This document shows positions 43,667 to 52,014 of a DNA stretch of 64,000 nt, piece by piece. Within the stretch, counting starts at the first letter, position 1. The number at the start of each line of letters is the position of its first letter. This DNA is from Palsa-870 sp039935415. Its GTDB lineage: Bacteria > Chloroflexota > Dormibacteria > Dormibacterales > Dormibacteraceae. The stretch is from NCBI GenBank assembly GCA_039935415.1, contig JBDTKH010000058.1, positions 40,119-104,118 on the forward strand. Reading direction: 5' to 3'. The notes beneath the pieces are model-generated. The model made no database searches. It was not told the origin of the DNA and saw only the letters and a program-made list of their open reading frames with translations. The position numbers were made by a program, and so were the translations under genes.

Positions 43667-46395
43667 GCCCTCTCTAGCCAGTCGCCGACCCGGCCGGCGA
43701 TCTCGGCTGCCGGTCCGACAAAACGAGAAGCCGGTGGCAGGACGTCGAGAAATGCCTTTCCGTAGTCACGGCCGAGGATCCGGTTGTCCAGGATGACCAC
43801 GGCGCCGCGATCCGTGGAACGCCGGATCAGGCGGCCGAAGCCCTGCTTCAACCGAAGGGCGGCCTGCGGCAGCGCAAGCTGAGCGAAGGCGTCGCGCACC
43901 TGCTCGGCGCGCGCGGCGTAGACGGGCTCGCTCGGCACGGGGAATGGAAGCCGGACCATGATCACGCAGCTCAGGCGCTCGCCGGGCACGTCGATGCCCT
44001 CCCAGAAGGTGGAAGTGCCGAGCAGCAGCGGCCGGTCCGCCTCCTGGAAGGTCTTCAAGAGCTGGCGACGCTGGCCGTCGATGCCCTGGCCGAGGATGAG
44101 GACCTCATCGAGGTCGGTCCTGTGCTTCAGGGCCGCATGAACGTCTCGCAGCTGGCGGTGGGACGTGAACAGGACCAATGTGCGCCCGCCGACGCGACTG
44201 GCCACCGACGCCACCACCTCTTCGACCTCCTCGTCGAAGGCCTCGTCCTCCGGACCAGGGAGGTCGGTCGGCAGGCACACGAGGGCCTGGTGCAGAAAGT
44301 CGAACGGAGACGGCAGGATCAGCTCTTCGATCTCCGGGCCGAGGCCCACCCGCGAGCTGAAGTAATCGAAAGTTCCGCCGACTGCCAGCGTCGCGGACGT
44401 GAACACAGTCGAGCGTCGCTCGGCGTACACGCGGTCGCGCAGGAGCCACCCCACGTTGATGGGCGCTGCACGCAGGACCAGGTTCTCAGTACGAGCAAGC
44501 AGCGTGAACCAGTAGACGTGGTTGGCATCAGGTTTCAGCACCGCCTCGTCCAGGACCCTGGTCGCAGCCTCGAGGCGACCCCGGATGATCTCCAGCTCGC
44601 GGATGCCCTGGTCGGGCTCGGCGCCGCCCAGCCAGTCGCGGGCGGCGCCGACGGCTCGCCTCAGGACGGTGTCGAGGGCCGCCAGGGCGGTAACCGAGCT
44701 CTCCGCGGCCATGGCCACGTCAAGCCAACCCTCGTCCTCGCGAAGCGCCGGTGTCAGGCGCAGCGACTCATCGTGACGCTCGGAGTCATCGAGCCTGGCC
44801 GCGACCCAGCGCCGTGAGACGTCGAAGAGCTCGCGCACGCGCTTGCCGGCCGCGACCGTCATGGGTATCGCCTGGCCGAAGGCCTCGTCCGACGAGCCGA
44901 GGTGCGGCTGCCGGCCAAGCTCCCTGAGCAGGCCCTCCGCGGCATCCCCCGACGTTCGCGCCAGCCGCTCGAGCAGCGCGAGGAGCCCCGGGCCGTCGAC
45001 CTCCTGCCGGAGCCCGCGCGTGGCGGCATCCTCGAGGTGGTGTGCCTCGTCGATCACGAGGTGGTCGAACTCCGGCAAGAGGCCGCCACCAATCTCCGCG
45101 TCGGCGAGCAGCAGCGAATGGTTCACCACGACGAGGTCCGCCGCCTCGGCTTCGGCTCGGGCACGATGCACGTAGCAGTCCTCCTTCGTGCAGTGGATCC
45201 CCACGCAGTCGAGCGGGTCCGAGGCAATCTGTGCCCAAAGGACCTCGTCGCGGCCGTGAAGGCGGAGCTCTGAGCGATCGCCGCTCTCGGTGGCGTGCAG
45301 CCAGATGAGGACCTTCAGCTTGAAGTTCAGGTCCTCGGGTTCCAAGCACGGCTCCGCGAGGTAGCGCCGCCAGCGTCGCAGCGAGACGTAGTTCGACCTG
45401 CCCTTCAACAGGCAGGCCTTGAAGTCCCAGGGCAGCCAGTCGCGCAGGGCGGGCAGGTCCTTACCCATCAGCTGCTCCTGCAGCGTGAGGGTGTTCGTCG
45501 AGACGACGACGCGCTCGCCGTGCCGCACAGCACGCGCGATCGACGGCACCAGGTAGGCCACGGTCTTCCCTGTGCCCGTGCCGGCCTCGACGACCAGTGT
45601 GCCGCCCCGCGCCTGGATCTGGGCGACGGCGAGGAGCATGTGCAGCTGCGACTCGCGATGCTCGTAACCCGGCAGCGAACCCGCGAGCGGCCCGTCGGGA
45701 CCGAGCAGCGCGGCCATCGACACCGGGTCGTCCGGCGGAGCCGTCGCCGACTGCCTGTACCTGGCCACATCGGCCACGCCCGCGCCACCCGGCGCCGGGT
45801 CCGGGTTGGCCTCCGTGAGCGCTTCGGCGAAGAAGCGGGCGACCGGCCACTGGTAAGGCGCGACCAGGGCCAGCATCGACTCCTTCAGCGACTCGTCGAG
45901 CCCCGCGGCCTCGTCACGCAGGCGGAGGAGGAGCTGGCGGGTCGCGTCGGCGTCATCCAGCGCCCGGTGGGGTCGCGGCTGGGTGAATCCCAGGTCGGTC
46001 GCCAGCAGCGGCAGGCTGTGGCTCGCGGCCGACGGGAGCAGGATCCTTGCGACGTCCAGCGTATCGAGGATCTCCGTCGACGGATCCCACAGGCCCGCGG
46101 CCACCAGGAAGTCAACGTCAAGGCGCGCGCCGTGTCCCACGGGCTGGCGGCCCCGGATGAACTCGCAGAGCTCGCGAAGCGCGGACTCCGCGCTGGCGGC
46201 GCCGCGCAGCTCCTCCTGCCTGATGCCAGTCAGCTTGAGCACCACCTCGGGGACCGCTCGACCTGGATCGACCAGGCGCTCGAGCGTCGTGGTGACACGA
46301 TCTGGAGTGAAGGCGACCGCTCCGACCTCGATCACTCTGTCTCGCGCCGGGTCGAGACCGGTGGTCTCGAGGTCCAGGGCTGCGTATTCCGGCAC
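43663..46395 (-). CDS. dinG: DinG-family helicase fused to a DnaQ-like exonuclease
   Basis: 910 residues. N-terminal DEDDh 3'-5' exonuclease (Asp8/Glu10 in LDLETTG, GHGARLDVDFL, HRALDDADAT), then an XPD/DinG-type superfamily 2 helicase: Walker A GTGTGKT near 273, four Cys forming a probable Fe-S site (KACLLKG; CVGIHCTKEDC), DEAHH, and C-terminal QGFGRLIRR. Such fusions are known in Firmicutes (ExoDinG). GTG start; TAGAAT ten bases upstream. The combination suggests processing of damaged or displaced strands. Confidence 0.93.
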   Translation of the reverse strand: MPEYAALDLETTGLDPARDRVIEVGAVAFTPDRVTTTLERLVDPGRAVPEVVLKLTGIRQEELRGAASAESALRELCEFIRGRQPVGHGARLDVDFLVAAGLWDPSTEILDTLDVARILLPSAASHSLPLLATDLGFTQPRPHRALDDADATRQLLLRLRDEAAGLDESLKESMLALVAPYQWPVARFFAEALTEANPDPAPGGAGVADVARYRQSATAPPDDPVSMAALLGPDGPLAGSLPGYEHRESQLHMLLAVAQIQARGGTLVVEAGTGTGKTVAYLVPSIARAVRHGERVVVSTNTLTLQEQLMGKDLPALRDWLPWDFKACLLKGRSNYVSLRRWRRYLAEPCLEPEDLNFKLKVLIWLHATESGDRSELRLHGRDEVLWAQIASDPLDCVGIHCTKEDCYVHRARAEAEAADLVVVNHSLLLADAEIGGGLLPEFDHLVIDEAHHLEDAATRGLRQEVDGPGLLALLERLARTSGDAAEGLLRELGRQPHLGSSDEAFGQAIPMTVAAGKRVRELFDVSRRWVAARLDDSERHDESLRLTPALREDEGWLDVAMAAESSVTALAALDTVLRRAVGAARDWLGGAEPDQGIRELEIIRGRLEAATRVLDEAVLKPDANHVYWFTLLARTENLVLRAAPINVGWLLRDRVYAERRSTVFTSATLAVGGTFDYFSSRVGLGPEIEELILPSPFDFLHQALVCLPTDLPGPEDEAFDEEVEEVVASVASRVGGRTLVLFTSHRQLRDVHAALKHRTDLDEVLILGQGIDGQRRQLLKTFQEADRPLLLGTSTFWEGIDVPGERLSCVIMVRLPFPVPSEPVYAARAEQVRDAFAQLALPQAALRLKQGFGRLIRRSTDRGAVVILDNRILGRDYGKAFLDVLPPASRFVGPAAEIAGRVGDWLERA

Positions 46396-46405
46396 CGCTA
46401 CGGGG

Positions 46406-46411
46406 ATTCTA
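46406..46411 (-). promoter_or_regulatory. dinG: Putative -10 box (TAGAAT) of dinG
   Basis: TAGAAT ends ten bases before the GTG start with no Shine-Dalgarno. The 107-base divergent region to the AAA+ gene also contains a degenerate half (ATAAACCCGGCCGCC, 46422-46436) of the palindrome found in the dispersed 3'-end elements. Confidence 0.45.
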
Positions 46412-46488
46412 CGTAGACGGGGATAAACCCGGCCGCCATGGCACCGTCAGCATTGTCGAAGCGGGGTCTTAAGCCGTGCGGCGGTTGG

Positions 46489-46494
46489 TATATT
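46489..46494 (+). promoter_or_regulatory. Putative -10 box (TATATT) of the AAA+ ATPase gene
   Basis: TATATT ends eight bases before the ATG at 46503. A start site seven bases downstream would put the 5' end at or within a base or two of the ATG, i.e. a leaderless transcript. Confidence 0.5.
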
Positions 46495-46502
46495 TGCGCC
46501 CG

Positions 46503-47813
46503 ATGTTAACCGGGGCGATCGAGGCACCCAAGCGTCTGGAGGACCTGCACGTTCGCCGTGACCTGGTCGCAAGCCTCCTGCTGAGGACTCTTGCCTTCGC
46601 CGACCAGCTCTCCGGCGCCGCCATCGAAACCCGGCTCGGGCTGCCGTTCGAAACCCTTCAACCGCTTATCGAAGAGTTCCAGAAGACCCAGCTCATGGAC
46701 ACACTCGGCTTCTCGAACGAGCCCGGCGTGGAGGGACGGCCGATTCCCGTGCGCATGAACTACACGGTCTCGAGCGCGGGCCGCCAGCGCGCGGCCGAGA
46801 TGTCCGCCGTTCAGACGCGATACCTCGGCCCCTGCCCGATCAACTTCGAGGACTACCTCGGGCTGGTCCGCTCGCAGGTCACCGGGAAGGCGAACGTTAA
46901 CGACTCGGCTTTGAAGAAAGCTCTCGGCACGCTCGAGCTCGAGCAGCACGTCATCGACCAGATCGGCGGCGCCATGGTCTCGCGAGCGTCGCTCTTCATC
47001 TTCGGAGCACCCGGCAACGGCAAGAGCACGATCACCGAGCGGATGGCGCTCCTCATGGGCGCGCCGATCGAGATACCTCACGCGGTGGCCATAGGCGACG
47101 AGATCATCCGCGTGATCGACCCCGTCTACCACAAGTTCGCCGAGGGCGAGCAGCCGACCGACCGCCGCCTCGTGAGGGTCGAACGGCCCGTTGTAGTCGC
47201 TGGTGGTGAGCTCAAGCTGCAGCAGCTCGACCTGACGTATGACCAGTCCAACCGCTATTACGAGGCGCCGCTTCAGTGGAAGGCGAACGCCGGGGTTTTC
47301 GTGATCGACGACTTCGGGCGGCAGGAAGTCCCGCCCATGAGGCTACTCAACCGGTTCATCGTCCCGATGGAGAAGAAGGTCGACTACCTCGACCTCTCGG
47401 CATCGGGTCGAAAGATCGAGCTGCCCTTCCTTTGCCAGGTCGTGTTCTCCACCAACCTCTCGCCCACCGAGCTGGTCGACGAGGCCTTCCTCCGCCGCAT
47501 GGCATACAAGATCGGCATCGGCAACCCCTCGCCAGAGGCCTTCGGCCGCATCCTTCGGTACGAGTGCGACCGCCAGGGCGTCACCTTTGACGAGAAGGCG
47601 ATCGGGTATCTCCTCAACAGCCTGTACGGCAAGAAGCCGCTACGCGGCTCGCACCCCCGTGCGCTGATCGCGCGCCTCGTGGACCTCGCCAACTACCGTC
47701 AGGAGCCGCCTCGCCTGACCCCGCAGACGCTGAAGGAGGCGTTCGATGCCTGCTTCAACCCGGCGCTCGGCAGCCTCACAGAGGACGACTGGGCACGTCC
47801 TGCGATTGGATAA
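46503..47813 (+). CDS. AAA+ ATPase of unknown role
   Basis: 436 residues. N-terminal helical/winged-helix-like region (1-120) with LGFSNEPGVEGRPIPVRMNYTVSSAGRQRA; Walker A GAPGNGKST at 168-176; Walker B VFVIDDFGR near 265; sensor FSTNLSPTELVDEAFLRRM with a likely Arg finger; a C-terminal lid with RGSHPRALIARLVDLA. Similar ATPases are annotated in many soil bacteria as predicted chaperone-type ATPases, without a clear role. It stands alone on plus, divergent from dinG, and its stop is followed at once by dispersed element copy 2. Confidence 0.8.
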   Translation: MLTGAIEAPKRLEDLHVRRDLVASLLLRTLAFADQLSGAAIETRLGLPFETLQPLIEEFQKTQLMDTLGFSNEPGVEGRPIPVRMNYTVSSAGRQRAAEMSAVQTRYLGPCPINFEDYLGLVRSQVTGKANVNDSALKKALGTLELEQHVIDQIGGAMVSRASLFIFGAPGNGKSTITERMALLMGAPIEIPHAVAIGDEIIRVIDPVYHKFAEGEQPTDRRLVRVERPVVVAGGELKLQQLDLTYDQSNRYYEAPLQWKANAGVFVIDDFGRQEVPPMRLLNRFIVPMEKKVDYLDLSASGRKIELPFLCQVVFSTNLSPTELVDEAFLRRMAYKIGIGNPSPEAFGRILRYECDRQGVTFDEKAIGYLLNSLYGKKPLRGSHPRALIARLVDLANYRQEPPRLTPQTLKEAFDACFNPALGSLTEDDWARPAIG

Positions 47814-47814
47814 A

Positions 47815-47988
47815 TATGAGAGGAAACCCCGGAGTGGTTTCCTCTCATCGCCCGGTCGGTACGCGACGGGGCTGCTCTCCTTCCGGAATGCGGTCGGGAT
47901 CTAACTGAGCAGTTACACCAGACCACGCACGGAGTGAGGGGTACAAAGTCACGGCCGGGTGGAACCCGGCCGTCCTTGCAGCGCTAGC
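47815..47988 (+). repeat. Dispersed two-hairpin 3'-end element, copy 2
   Basis: Begins two bases after the AAA+ stop with TATGAGAGGAAACC. Hairpin 1: 47817-47828 / 47836-47847 (12 bp, 7-base loop). Middle: CGCCCGGTCGG, GGGGCTGCTCTCCTTCCGG. Hairpin 2: 47951-47960 / 47964-47973 (10 bp, 3-base loop). Ends GCGCTAGC. Over hairpin 1 it is the exact reverse complement of 56915-56945. Lies between convergent genes. Confidence 0.85.
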
Positions 47989-47995
47989 CGCTAGT

Positions 47996-48679
47996 CTAGT
48001 ACGGCTTCGTAACGCCCTCTAGGCGTTTTCTATGTGACTCCAGGTCGCTGAATGCTCCGCGTTGCTCTGGTGGCAGGAGTTCCGCGATCGCCACCATGAT
48101 CGCGTCAGACGCCTCCGCATGCGAAACGCGGGTTCCGTCGGCGCGCTTGGTCAGCACGACAAACGGTTTCCCGAACGTGATCGACACCTTCGTGCGACGG
48201 GGCCACTTCGCACCCTTGGGCAGGCATTCGCGTGTCCCCGTCAGCCCCACCGGCAGCACCGGCGCGCCGGACTTCTGCGCGATGAACCCCGCACCTGGTT
48301 CAGGCTGCGCCAGAAGACCCGACTCAACACGCGTGCCCTCCGGGTACATGATCAGACCGTGCCCTGCCTTCAGCAGATCGAACGATCGCTTCAGCGCGAC
48401 GCGATCGGCCGAGTGCCGCACTACAGGGAAGGCGTGGTACCAGGTGAACAGCGCGCTCGTCACCGGCTTTCGGAAGTACTCGGACTTCGCCATGTTCCAG
48501 GTGTCAGGTCGCGGGGTGAACGCCGGCACCAGGGGTGGGTCGAGAGTGCCCGAGTGGTTCGGACAGATGATCAGCCCGCCGTGGCGAGGGACGCTGTCCG
48601 CACCCACGACCTTGAACAGCCCGACCAGGCAGGCCCGCGTGAGCGCGCGCATCAACCCGCGCAAGAAGGCGTACATCAC
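47996..48679 (-). CDS. plsC: 1-acyl-sn-glycerol-3-phosphate acyltransferase
   Basis: 227 residues. NHSGTLDP at 41-48 supplies the HX4D catalytic pair; EGTR at 114-117 and the PVGLTGT region follow. One hydrophobic N-terminal segment. Makes phosphatidate. ATGA overlap with cmk, an order common in Firmicutes and Chloroflexota. Confidence 0.92.
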   Translation of the reverse strand: MMYAFLRGLMRALTRACLVGLFKVVGADSVPRHGGLIICPNHSGTLDPPLVPAFTPRPDTWNMAKSEYFRKPVTSALFTWYHAFPVVRHSADRVALKRSFDLLKAGHGLIMYPEGTRVESGLLAQPEPGAGFIAQKSGAPVLPVGLTGTRECLPKGAKWPRRTKVSITFGKPFVVLTKRADGTRVSHAEASDAIMVAIAELLPPEQRGAFSDLESHRKRLEGVTKPY

Positions 48680-49329
48680 CGCGCCGCCGAGCGCTCGTGG
48701 ATGTGCCGCAGGATGATGTCGACGACCTGCTCGATGTCGAGCCTGTCGGTGTCGATCACGACTGCGTCAGGCGCGGGGCGCAGGGGCGCCACTGCTCGCT
48801 GCGTGTCGACGCGATCGCGCTCCGCGACCTCCTTCCGCATCGCTTCCTCATCAACCCGCTCCCCCCTGCGCTCGAACTGAGCGGCGCGGCGGCGGACCTT
48901 CTCATCGGGGCTTGCGACCAGGAAGAACTTGACATCGGCGTCAGGAAACACGACGGTGCCGATGTCGCGACCGGCCATCACCACGCCGCTTGCTCCCGAT
49001 CGCCGCTGCTGCGTGACGAGCGCGCGCCTTACCCCCGGCGCCGCAGAGACGAGCGGGAGGGCCTCGGCGTGATCGGCGTCGTAGATGCCGTCGGTTAGCT
49101 CCACGCCGTCTGCCCAGATGCGCTCGCCGTCGATCTTCAGCTCGGTCGATTCCGATAAACGGGTGAGCGCGTCAGCATCGCGAGGATCGATCCCACGCTC
49201 AGACGCGAGGCGCGTGATCGCGCGATACATCAACCCGCTGTCGGCGAACGGCAGGCCGAGGGCTTCCGCGACGCGCCGGCCGACCGCAGACTTGCCCGAC
49301 GCCACTCCACCGTCGATGGTGACGATCAC
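48676..49329 (-). CDS. cmk: Cytidylate kinase
   Basis: 217 residues; phosphorylates CMP and dCMP. P-loop GGVASGKS at 7-14, DSGLMYRAIT, GRDIGTVVFPDA, ERDRVDTQRAVAPLRPAPDA. The lid motif reads RRAAQFERRGE. ATGA-type overlap with the pseudouridine synthase upstream. Confidence 0.95.
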   Translation of the reverse strand: MIVTIDGGVASGKSAVGRRVAEALGLPFADSGLMYRAITRLASERGIDPRDADALTRLSESTELKIDGERIWADGVELTDGIYDADHAEALPLVSAAPGVRRALVTQQRRSGASGVVMAGRDIGTVVFPDADVKFFLVASPDEKVRRRAAQFERRGERVDEEAMRKEVAERDRVDTQRAVAPLRPAPDAVVIDTDRLDIEQVVDIILRHIHERSAAR

Positions 49330-50060
49330 TGCGACACCGCCCGGCGCAGGGCAGTCACCTCAGGCTCCCCGAGGACGCGCCACCCACCGACCTTCAAGCG
49401 CCCTAGCTTCAGCGGGCCGAAACCCACGCGCTGCAGCGCGTGCACCTTGTGCCCAACCCCGTGCAGCATCCGGCGGACCTGGCGGTGGCGACCCTCGCGG
49501 ATGACGATCCGCAGCTCGGCGATCCCGGAGTCGCGAGCGCCGGGCGTGATCCGCAGCACGTCGACATCGGCGGGCGCGGTGACCCCGTCCTCGAGCTTCA
49601 CGCCGCTCCGCAGCGTCTTCAGGTCGGCCGCGCTCGGGTTTCCGATGACGAAGGCGACGTACTCCTTGGCGACCTTGTAGCGGGGATGCGTGAGCCGGAA
49701 GGCAAGGTCGCCGTCGTCGGTCAGCAGCAGCAGCCCTGTGGTATCGGCGTCGAGCCTTCCGACCGGGAACAGCCGGTGGCCGCCTTTGCCTTCATCGCCG
49801 ACAACGTCGAGCACCGTCGCGCGCGCCGACTCGTCCTTCGCCGTCGTGATGACTCCAAGTGGCTTGTTCAGAACGATGTACCGGTGTTTTGTAACCGGTC
49901 TGACCGCGCGGCCGTTGACGGTCACCTGGTCGCGGGCCGGATCGATCATGGTGCCCGACGCCGGCGGCACCTCGCCGTTGACGCGCACCACCCCCGATGA
50001 GATGAGGTCGTCGGCGGCGCGCCGGCTGGCCACGCCTGCCCGCGCGAGGAAGCGGTTCAG
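49326..50060 (-). CDS. rluB: RsuA/RluB family pseudouridine synthase
   Basis: 244 residues. N-terminal S4 domain (LNRFLARAGVASRRAADDLI), catalytic Asp in GRLDADTTGLLLLTDDG, REGRHRQVRRML and GHKVHALQRV. Modifies 23S or 16S rRNA. The first GTG (50033) would cut the S4 domain; no ATG/GTG/TTG lies upstream in frame, but CTG at 50060 overlaps the scpB stop as CTGA, the same layout as the ATGA/GTGA pairs here. CTG is therefore proposed. Confidence 0.9.
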   Translation of the reverse strand: MNRFLARAGVASRRAADDLISSGVVRVNGEVPPASGTMIDPARDQVTVNGRAVRPVTKHRYIVLNKPLGVITTAKDESARATVLDVVGDEGKGGHRLFPVGRLDADTTGLLLLTDDGDLAFRLTHPRYKVAKEYVAFVIGNPSAADLKTLRSGVKLEDGVTAPADVDVLRITPGARDSGIAELRIVIREGRHRQVRRMLHGVGHKVHALQRVGFGPLKLGRLKVGGWRVLGEPEVTALRRAVSQ

Positions 50061-50608
50061 CCGTTCTTGCTTATCTGTCGTGAGGTCGATGGCGGCTCCG
50101 CCTCCGGCTGATCCAGCCTGGGCGTGGGTAGATGGTCGAGCGACTCGAGGCCGATGACGTTGAGGAACCTCATCGTGGTCCCATAAAGCTTCGGCTGGCC
50201 CGGGCCTGAGCCGCGGCCGACTTCGGTGATCAGGTCCCGCAGCTCGAGGTTGGTGAGGACGCTCTCGCAGTTGACCCCGCGCACATCCTCGATCCGCGAT
50301 CGAGGCACCGGCTGCTGGTACGCGACGATGGCAAGCGTCTCGTACGCGGCGGGCGACAGCTTGCCCGAGACCTCCGGTCGGAGAGCGCGGCGCACTGCGG
50401 ACGCGTGCTCCGGGCGCGTTGCAAGGTGGATCTCGTCGTGGTGTCGCATCACCATCACGCCGCGACCCTCGAGGGCCGCCCGCAGCTCGTCGAGCGCCTG
50501 CTCCACGGCCGTCCGGTCGGAGTCGGTGGCTTGCTGCAGCTCGCGCAGCTTGAGCGGTCGGTTGGAGCTGAAGAGGATCGCCTCGAGCGCGGCGGAAACC
50601 TCACTCAC
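50057..50608 (-). CDS. scpB: Segregation and condensation protein B
   Basis: 183 residues; two winged helices (EAILFSSNRPLKLRELQ; LSPAAYETLAIVAYQQPVPRSRIEDVRGV) and a Pro-rich tail. Bridges kleisin ScpA and SMC. Overlaps scpA by eight bases. Confidence 0.94.
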   Translation of the reverse strand: MSEVSAALEAILFSSNRPLKLRELQQATDSDRTAVEQALDELRAALEGRGVMVMRHHDEIHLATRPEHASAVRRALRPEVSGKLSPAAYETLAIVAYQQPVPRSRIEDVRGVNCESVLTNLELRDLITEVGRGSGPGQPKLYGTTMRFLNVIGLESLDHLPTPRLDQPEAEPPSTSRQISKNG

Positions 50609-51317
50609 CCGGCGCTCTTGCCTCGACGTGGATCGGCCCGAAGCGCTCCTTCTGGTGCACGCGAACCCGCGAACGCCGCAGGAGCTCCAGCACGGCTACG
50701 AAGGTGACCACAGCCTCGAGGCGATCTTCGGATTCGAGGATGAGCTCGACGAGCTCGATCGGGCCCCGCTGCAGGCGAGCGGTGATCAGGTCGAGCTTTT
50801 CCTCCAGCGTCCACGTCCGGCCGGTGACGACAAGCGGTCGCGGAGGGATGCGGGCCAGCACGCTGTTGAACGCGACGAGCAGCAGCTCCACCTCCAGGGG
50901 CTCCTCCTGGCCTCCCGGCTCTACCTGCCGTGCAGGCGGCGGGAACGCGAACGTGTCCCTCTCTGCGCGCTCCATCAGCTGTCCCGCCATCTCTTTGTAG
51001 GCGCGATACTCCTCGAGCCTCTGCCGGACCTCGTCCTCCCATCCGAGGAGGTCCGTCTCCTCGTCGGACGGGGGTTCGCCAGGCAGCAGGCGGATCGACT
51101 TGATGAGCAACAGGCGCGCGGCCATCCAAAGGAACTCGGCCATCTCCTGCGGATCGGCGACCTCGCGTGCCGCCACCTCGGCGAGATACGCGTCGGTCAC
51201 CTTGCCCAGCGACACCTTGAAGATGTCCACCTCTTCGCGCTCGACAAGGGCGAGGAGGAGCTCCAGCGGCCCTTCGAACACGGGCGTCTGCACGTCGAGC
51301 CTCGGTCCGGAGTCCAC
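50601..51317 (-). CDS. scpA: Segregation and condensation protein A (kleisin)
   Basis: 238 residues. DVQTPVFEGPLELLLALVEREEVDIFKVSL at the N-terminus, AEFLWMAARLLLIKSIRLLP, and a C-terminal winged helix (VVTFVAVLELLRRSRVRV). GTG at 51317, eleven bases after the LmbE stop, is chosen; GTG 51293 is an alternative. Upstream open frame runs through LmbE and is not coding. Confidence 0.93.
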   Translation of the reverse strand: MDSGPRLDVQTPVFEGPLELLLALVEREEVDIFKVSLGKVTDAYLAEVAAREVADPQEMAEFLWMAARLLLIKSIRLLPGEPPSDEETDLLGWEDEVRQRLEEYRAYKEMAGQLMERAERDTFAFPPPARQVEPGGQEEPLEVELLLVAFNSVLARIPPRPLVVTGRTWTLEEKLDLITARLQRGPIELVELILESEDRLEAVVTFVAVLELLRRSRVRVHQKERFGPIHVEARAPGE

Positions 51318-51328
51318 GAGGGCTAAGG

Positions 51329-52000
51329 CTATCGCAGGTTCACCTGGTGGAACTTTTCGACTCGGGCCATGACTCGCCAGCGGCGCAACAGCGCCGCCGG
51401 GCTCGTCGTCTGGCTCGAGTGCGCGAGTCGCGCCTCGATCTTCTTGCTCAGCACGTCGCCCACGTCGACCTCGAGGTCGGGCTGCTGGCCGCCGAAGCAC
51501 CATGCCTCAGCCGTCTCGTGGGGCGGCCCCGCCTTGGGAAACGTGAGCGGGTCGCGGGCGCTCGGCCACGCCGCGTCGAGAGCAACGCGGCCGATCACCC
51601 GATGGTCGGGGTGGTATCGGTACGGGACGTTGGGGTCGAAAGTCAGGAGCAGGTCGGGTTTCGTCTCGCGGATCTCGCGGACCAGCTCCTCGCGCAGGTC
51701 CAGGCTCTCGACCAGCTCGGCGTCCGGGTGCCGGAGGAACGCGACGCGCTTGACTCCCATCACCCCAGCGGCCAGCTCCTGCTCGCGTTCGCGGATCCGC
51801 GCCACCTTCGCGCGCGACTTGCTCGCGTCGCGCGCGCCCTTGTCACCCGAGGTGGCGAGCACGAAGTCGACGATGACGCCTCGAATGGTCATCAGCAGAA
51901 CAACGCCTGCGCAGTAGAACTCGATGTCGTCCGGGTGCGCGGCGATGCAGAGGGCGCGCTTGATACGCCGGTCGAGCGGGCCGCTGAACAGCTTTGCCAT
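51329..52000 (-). CDS. LmbE/PIG-L family deacetylase
   Basis: 223 residues. Zn site AHPDD at 20-24 and the later HPDHR; TSGDKGARDASKSRAKVARIREREQ is typical. Members remove acetyl groups from GlcNAc-containing substrates such as mycothiol, bacillithiol or PI-GlcNAc precursors; the substrate here is unknown. The protein stops shortly after KFHQVNLR. Confidence 0.85.
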   Translation of the reverse strand: MAKLFSGPLDRRIKRALCIAAHPDDIEFYCAGVVLLMTIRGVIVDFVLATSGDKGARDASKSRAKVARIREREQELAAGVMGVKRVAFLRHPDAELVESLDLREELVREIRETKPDLLLTFDPNVPYRYHPDHRVIGRVALDAAWPSARDPLTFPKAGPPHETAEAWCFGGQQPDLEVDVGDVLSKKIEARLAHSSQTTSPAALLRRWRVMARVEKFHQVNLR

Positions 52001-52014
52001 AGCCCCCGAGCCCG

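Noticed and set aside
50031..50060. Possible frameshift at the start of the RsuA/RluB gene
   Set aside because: Rechecked codon by codon: the S4 domain is continuous in one frame back to CTG 50060, so no indel is needed.
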